Positions 40,931 through 44,695 of a DNA stretch of 44,695 bases are shown piece after piece. The notes beneath the pieces are model-generated. The model was not told the origin of the DNA and made no database searches. It saw only the letters and a list, made by a program, of their open reading frames with translations. Made by a program: the position numbers and the translations under genes. Origin of the DNA: Actinoplanes sandaracinus (GTDB lineage: Bacteria > Actinomycetota > Actinomycetes > Mycobacteriales > Micromonosporaceae). The stretch lies in contig NZ_JASCTH010000033.1 in NCBI RefSeq assembly GCF_030009775.1, forward strand, positions 70,723-115,417, in the 5' to 3' direction. Numbering within the stretch: the first letter of the stretch is position 1; every line of letters begins with the position of its first letter.

Positions 40931-41099
40931 CCCCCAGGCCCGCGTTTCCACAACCCCTTCTCCGGTACGCCGTAAGCCGCCCTCCAACCGCACCACCAGT
41001 CCCGTGCCAGCCGACCGACGCCCCCGCCCAGCCGTAGCCCAGACGCTCCGCGCACCCCGAGACACGCCTGGACTACAGCTGGGCGCGGGCTTCAGCGCC

Positions 41100-41151
41100 C
41101 GGCCGTAGCGCGAGCACCGCGTAGCGTGCGGATGACACGGCTACGGCCGGT
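41100..41151. repeat. 11-bp inverted repeat with 30-nt centre
   Basis: CCGGCCGTAGC (41100-41110) and GCTACGGCCGG (41141-41151) are perfect 11-bp arms. The 30-nt centre also contains GCGAGCAC and GCGTGC-like complementary bits. It may be a REP-like element or structured RNA; only a genome-wide search can decide. Confidence 0.4.
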
Positions 41152-41172
41152 GGGGCGGTGGTGTGGAAATGC

Positions 41173-41224
41173 GGCTGACCCTGGTTGATGTCTTCCCAGG
41201 GGGAGACAACAACCAGGGCCAGCC
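41173..41224. terminator. Long near-perfect hairpin downstream of the HAD gene
   Basis: GGCTG-A-CCCTGGTTG-A-TGTC (from 41173) pairs with GACA-A-CAACCAGGG-C-CAGCC (to 41224), giving a stem of about 20 pairs with two or three mismatches and a C/G-rich loop. It lies 26 bp beyond the HAD-IIA stop codon and could terminate the minus-strand operon. Its length and imperfect symmetry also fit a dispersed palindromic repeat. Confidence 0.55.
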
Positions 41225-41250
41225 GGTGGTACGAGGGCTAAGCCGAACCG

Positions 41251-42264
41251 CTAACTGTCCAGCACTCCCCAGGAGCGCAGCAGTTCCTCCGCCTCGGGCG
41301 AGGTGGCGGTGATCGCCGACACCGGCACGCCGTCCCAGGTGACCGCACAGAGCAGGCGCAGCGCGACGACCGGGTCACCGGAACCGTCGAGAGCCGCGCG
41401 GTCGCCGTCACGGGTGACCCGCCAGCCGCCGGACTCACCGCCGGGTCCGGGCAGCCGGGCGTCGTCGGCCGGGCGGAACAGCCCCGACAGGTCGGCGGCC
41501 ACGTAGGTGGGCCGCCGGTCCTCCGGCGCCGCCAGCAGATCGGCGGGCCCGCTGACTCCGGTCAGCACGAGCAGGCTGTCCATCTCCGCGGTGACCGCAC
41601 CCTGGATGTCGGTGTCCAGCCGGTCACCGATCGACAGCGGGCGCTGCGACTTGAACAGCGTCGCCGCCGTCCGGAACAGGCCGGGCTGTGGCTTGCCGAC
41701 CACCACGTCCGGTTCCCGGTCGAGGGCCGTCCGCAACACCGCGACCAGCGAGCCGTTGCCCGGCAGCGGGCCGCGCGGGCTGGGCAGGGTCCGGTCGGTG
41801 TTGGTCGCGAACCAGGTCGCCCCGGCCCGCACCGCCAGCGCTGCCTCGGCCAGGATCTTCCAGCCGACCTCCGGGCCGTACCCCTGGACCACCGCGACCG
41901 GCTCGTCCTCCAGGGAGTCGACCGGCGTGAGGCCCGCGTCGCGGACCTCGGCGCGTAGCGCCTCCGCGCCCACCACCAGCACCGGCGCACCGGCCGGCAG
42001 CCGTTCGGCGAGCAGCGCCGCGGAGGCCCCGGCCGAGGTGAGGACCTCGGCCGGTTCCGCGCTGACACCCATGCCATTCAACAGCGCGGCCACGTCGGCG
42101 GCCCGCCGTGACGCGTTGTTCGTCGCGTACGCGATCGGCGTCGCGTCCGCACGCAGCCGTTCGACCGCCTCGGCAGCGCCCGTGATCGGCTTGTCGATCA
42201 GGAAGACGACCCCGTCAAGGTCAAAGATGACCAGGTCGTACGAGCTGGCGAGGTGATCACTCAT
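41251..42264 (-). CDS. HAD-superfamily hydrolase, subfamily IIA (NagD-like)
   Basis: 337-aa phosphatase. The nucleophile motif DLVIFDLDGVVFLIDKP is at residues 10-26, motif II is YATNNASR, and the C-terminal VGKPQPGLF and SIGDRLDTDIQGA give motifs III and IV. This matches HAD-IIA enzymes that dephosphorylate p-nitrophenyl phosphate, phosphoglycolate or nucleotides; the physiological substrate is unknown. A 70-residue C-terminal extension is beyond the core fold. Its ATG overlaps the stop of the upstream repeat protein by 4 bp (ATGA), so it is translationally coupled. Confidence 0.9.
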   Translation of the reverse strand: MSDHLASSYDLVIFDLDGVVFLIDKPITGAAEAVERLRADATPIAYATNNASRRAADVAALLNGMGVSAEPAEVLTSAGASAALLAERLPAGAPVLVVGAEALRAEVRDAGLTPVDSLEDEPVAVVQGYGPEVGWKILAEAALAVRAGATWFATNTDRTLPSPRGPLPGNGSLVAVLRTALDREPDVVVGKPQPGLFRTAATLFKSQRPLSIGDRLDTDIQGAVTAEMDSLLVLTGVSGPADLLAAPEDRRPTYVAADLSGLFRPADDARLPGPGGESGGWRVTRDGDRAALDGSGDPVVALRLLCAVTWDGVPVSAITATSPEAEELLRSWGVLDS

Positions 42265-44570
42265 GCCTTCGGCTTCTCCTCGTCGTCAGCCTGGCCGGCG
42301 GACTCGTCCGTCTCCGTCTTCGCGGCCGGCTTCTCCACCGAGTCGGTGGCCGCACCGGTGACCACCGGCGCGCCCTTCTCCTCGTCCACGCCGCCGTCGA
42401 GCCCGTCCGTGTTCACGTCGGTCTCCGCGACGTCGACCGACTCGTCCTCGTCGTCCTCAACGTCGTCCTCGTCTTCGAGGTCGTCGTCCTCATCGAGGTC
42501 GTCGTCCTCGTCCTCGTCTTCGAGGTCGTCGTCTTCGTCGTCTTCGTCGTCATCGAGGTCGGCCTCGGCGTCGTCGCCTGCCGGGCGGTCGAGGTCAGAG
42601 GCGGTCGCCTCGGTCGGCTCGTCCTCGTCCTCGTCGGCGTCGTCACCCTCGATGGTGACGCCGTCGAGCTCGAGCAGCCGCTCGGCCGCGTCGGTGACCT
42701 GCTCCTCGTCAGCCGCGGCAGCCCGGGCGAACCACTCCCGCGCCTCATCGCGGCGGCCCGCCGCCAACAGCGCATCGGCGTACGCGTACCGCAGTCGCGC
42801 GGCCCACTCGGCGTCCTCGTCGCCGGTCAGCTCGCGTACCTGCAGCATCGCCACCGCCGCGTCGTGCTGGCCCAGATCGCCCCGGGCGCCGGCCGCCACG
42901 ATCAGCAGCTCGATCGCGCCGGCCTTCTCCAGCTTGGCGATGTCCGCGCCACGGAACAGGTCGATCGCCCGCTCCGGCCGGCCCAGCGCCCGCTCACAGT
43001 CGGCCAGTTCGGCCAGGTGCGTCTGCCGCCCGGTCATCCGGTGGTAGGTCCGCAGTTCGGCGATCGCCGTCGTCCAGTCGCCGGCCGCGTAGCCCGCCAG
43101 GCCGACCGCTTCCCGCACCACAGCGATGCGCGAGGCCAGCCGCCGTGCCGCGATCGCGTGCCGCAGCGCCAGCTCGGAGTCCTCGTCGATGATCTGGCCG
43201 GCCGCCACCAGGTGCCGGGCGACCTTGTCGGCGACGTCCCGGGCCAGGCTCACCAGCTCGGCGCGCACCTCCTCGTCGAGGTCGGTCGCGGCGATGTCCT
43301 CGGGGATCTCCGGAGCCTCGAACCCGGGCTGACCGACCATCTCCTGCTCATCCTGCGGACGCCGGTCCTGGTCGCCCCGGAAGCCGCCGCGGTCACGGTC
43401 GCCGCCACCCTGGTAGCCACCACGGTCGCGGTCTCCCCCACGGAACCCACCGCGGTCGCCGCCACCCTGGTAGCCCGGACGGTCGCCACTCGGACGACGG
43501 TCCCCGCCGCCCTGGTAACCCGGACGGTCGCCACTCGGACGACGGTCCCCGCCACCCTGGTAACCCGGACGGTCGCCACTCGGACGACGGTCCCCGCCAC
43601 CCTGGTAACCCGGACGGTCGCCACTCGGACGACGGTCCCCGCCACCCTGATAGCCACCGCGGTCACGGTCTCCACCACGGAAGCCGCCAGAGCCACCCTG
43701 GTAGCCCTCACGAGCACCACCGCGGTCGCCGCCACCCTGGTAGCCCGGACGGTCGCCACTGGGCCGACGGTCCCCGCCACCTTGGTAACCGGGACGGTCT
43801 CCACCACGGAACCCGCCGCGGTCGCCGCCACCCTGGTAGCCCGGACGGTCACCGCTCGGACGACGGTCCCCGCCACCTTGGTAACCGGGACGGTCTCCAC
43901 CACGGAACCCGCCGCGGTCGCCGCCACCCTGGTAGCCCGGACGGTCACCGCTCGGCCGACGGTCCCCGCCACCCTGATAGCCCGGACGGTCGCCACTGGG
44001 CCGACGGTCGCCGCCACCCTGGTAACCGCCACGGTCACGGTCGCCGCCACCCTGATAGCCACCACGGTCGCGGTCTCCGCCACGGAACCCGCCGCGGTCG
44101 CCGCCACCCTGGTAGCCCGGACGGTCGCCACTGGGACGACGGTCGCCACCGCCCTGGTAACCCGGACGGTCGCCGCCACGGAAGCCACCGCGGTCGCCGC
44201 CGCCCTGGTAGCCCCCACGATCGCCGCCGGCCCGGCCACGGTCGTCGCCGCGGAAGCCGCCACGATCCCCGCCACCCTGGTAGCCCGGACGGTCGCCACT
44301 GGGCCGACGGTCGCCACCACCCTGGTAACCCGGACGGTCGCCGCCACGGAACCCACCACGGGCGCCGCCGCCCTGGGAGCCACCACGGTCACGGTCGCCG
44401 CCACGGAAGCCACCACGGTCGCCGCCGCTGTCGCGGTTTCCGCCACGGAAGCCGCCGCGGTCACTGCCACGATCGGTCCGACGCGCGTCGCCACCTCCGT
44501 CGCGACCGCCTCCGGAACGGCTCTCGCCGTCGCGGTTGCTGGAGCCGCCGTCTTGCGGTCCTGTAGTCAC
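42261..44570 (-). CDS. RGG/YQGGG-repeat protein with TPR-like middle and acidic tail
   Basis: 769 aa in three parts. Residues 1-408 are Gly/Arg/Asp-rich and disordered, with about nineteen YQGGGDR units in PGYQGGGDRRPSGDR and GGYQGGGDRGGFRGG forms plus one YQGGS variant. Residues about 415-630 are helical and TPR-like (EEVRAELVSLARDVADKVARHLV, AGDWTTAIAELRTYHRMTG, ARLRYAYADALLAAGRRDEAREWFARAAAAD). Residues about 640-720 are a strongly acidic tail (long Asp/Glu runs), then a mixed end. RGG repeats in other proteins bind RNA and support phase separation. It starts with GTG at 44570. The TPR part has homologues beside HAD-IIA genes in other actinobacteria; the role is unknown. Confidence 0.85.
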   Translation of the reverse strand: MTTGPQDGGSSNRDGESRSGGGRDGGGDARRTDRGSDRGGFRGGNRDSGGDRGGFRGGDRDRGGSQGGGARGGFRGGDRPGYQGGGDRRPSGDRPGYQGGGDRGGFRGDDRGRAGGDRGGYQGGGDRGGFRGGDRPGYQGGGDRRPSGDRPGYQGGGDRGGFRGGDRDRGGYQGGGDRDRGGYQGGGDRRPSGDRPGYQGGGDRRPSGDRPGYQGGGDRGGFRGGDRPGYQGGGDRRPSGDRPGYQGGGDRGGFRGGDRPGYQGGGDRRPSGDRPGYQGGGDRGGAREGYQGGSGGFRGGDRDRGGYQGGGDRRPSGDRPGYQGGGDRRPSGDRPGYQGGGDRRPSGDRPGYQGGGDRRPSGDRPGYQGGGDRGGFRGGDRDRGGYQGGGDRDRGGFRGDQDRRPQDEQEMVGQPGFEAPEIPEDIAATDLDEEVRAELVSLARDVADKVARHLVAAGQIIDEDSELALRHAIAARRLASRIAVVREAVGLAGYAAGDWTTAIAELRTYHRMTGRQTHLAELADCERALGRPERAIDLFRGADIAKLEKAGAIELLIVAAGARGDLGQHDAAVAMLQVRELTGDEDAEWAARLRYAYADALLAAGRRDEAREWFARAAAADEEQVTDAAERLLELDGVTIEGDDADEDEDEPTEATASDLDRPAGDDAEADLDDDEDDEDDDLEDEDEDDDLDEDDDLEDEDDVEDDEDESVDVAETDVNTDGLDGGVDEEKGAPVVTGAATDSVEKPAAKTETDESAGQADDEEKPKA
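43355..44475 (-). repeat. Coding tandem repeats, about 45 bp unit
   Basis: The first half of the repeat protein gene consists of imperfect 42-48-bp units that encode YQGGGDRRPSGDRPG and related variants; units such as CCTGGTAACCCGGACGG recur almost identically. Homogeneity between units suggests recent expansion by slippage or unequal exchange, so copy number may vary between strains and assemblies. Confidence 0.9.
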
Positions 44571-44695
44571 GGATCATTCCTTCCAGTACGGCGGCGGGCT
44601 ACTTCGGCCCGGGTGGCCTTGCTCCGACACACGCTGTTCTCGATACACAAAGTTACTAGGGGATCTGCCCATAAACGCAGTCGAGGGCCGACCCC
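44571..44695. other. Upstream region of the repeat-protein gene
   Basis: 125 bp with lower GC around 44636-44660 (GATACACAAAGTTACTAGG) that could hold the minus-strand promoter for the repeat-protein gene. No second gene start is visible before the window ends. Confidence 0.35.

Larger units (their letters stand above)
40931..41250. other. 320-bp gap with two inverted repeats
   Basis: No gene is supported between the 92-aa ORF and the HAD gene. The gap contains an 11-bp inverted repeat (41100-41151) and a 52-nt imperfect hairpin (41173-41224), listed separately. The rest shows no promoter-like or coding signal I can defend. Confidence 0.5.

Noticed and set aside
43355..44475. Repeat array as a possible CRISPR
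   Set aside because: The units are contiguous, code in one frame and have no unique spacers.
43250..44494. 414-codon frame with VATVRATRVA repeats overlapping the repeat protein
   Set aside because: It is a frame-shifted shadow of the RGG-repeat gene. The main frame has the TPR-like domain and the overlap with the HAD start.

Overview
The window is high-GC actinobacterial chromosome. Several marks point to Micromonosporaceae, most likely an Actinoplanes-like genome: the gene order scpA-scpB-rluB, parA, xerD, ald, pyrG, steB-steA, recN, NAD kinase, tlyA; a PafBC-type DNA-damage promoter in front of recN; frequent GTG/TTG starts; and near-universal G/C at third codon positions. This assignment is inferred from gene content and order. 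I found no rRNA, tRNA, IS element or CRISPR array.

Layout. 1-1.3 kb: a suspicious G18/C16 homopolymer, then a lone Tat-type lipoprotein sugar-binding protein. 1.3-4.1 kb (minus): scpA-scpB-rluB, overlapping chromosome-condensation genes. 4.1-9.4 kb: a GNAT acetyltransferase, a 77-residue lysine/alanine-rich histone-like protein, and a glycerol locus (GylR-like IclR regulator divergent from glpK-glpD, no glpF). 9.4-11.6 kb (minus): an AAA/ABC-type ATPase with an HNH endonuclease, a Septu (PtuAB)-like pair of visibly lower GC. 11.7-16.7 kb (minus): MFS transporter, a site-2-protease-like protein lacking HExxH, ParA, XerD and alanine dehydrogenase. 16.8-23.1 kb is accessory: a barstar-domain protein with a duplicated N-terminal module, a PPOX/F420-type oxidoreductase under a MerR/SoxR-like palindrome, a VOC protein, an MFS transporter, a CPBP-type membrane protease, and a TetR repressor divergent from a macrolide-type glycosyltransferase with two identical operators between them.

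23.1-39.4 kb (minus) is a long, tightly packed cluster. Reading downstream: a KA-rich phasin/histone-like protein, a short Pro/Gly/Ser-rich protein, tlyA, NAD kinase, recN, steA, steB, a MraY/WecA-like protein, a MurJ-like flippase, a GT4 glycosyltransferase, a large membrane protein with an alkaline-phosphatase-like ectodomain, pyrG and a Nudix ADP-ribose pyrophosphatase. The five or six genes from steA/steB to the phosphatase-like protein have the parts list of a lipid-linked glycan pathway tied to cell division. 39.4-44.7 kb: an SCP2-like protein, a decayed chemotaxis-receptor relic, a small 92-residue ORF, structured intergenic DNA, a HAD-IIA phosphatase, and a 769-residue protein with about nineteen YQGGG/RGG-type repeats, a TPR-like middle and an acidic tail.

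The best candidates for something new are the Septu-like ATPase-HNH pair, the barstar-duplication protein, and the steAB-linked envelope-glycan cluster. Most of the rest is conserved core.
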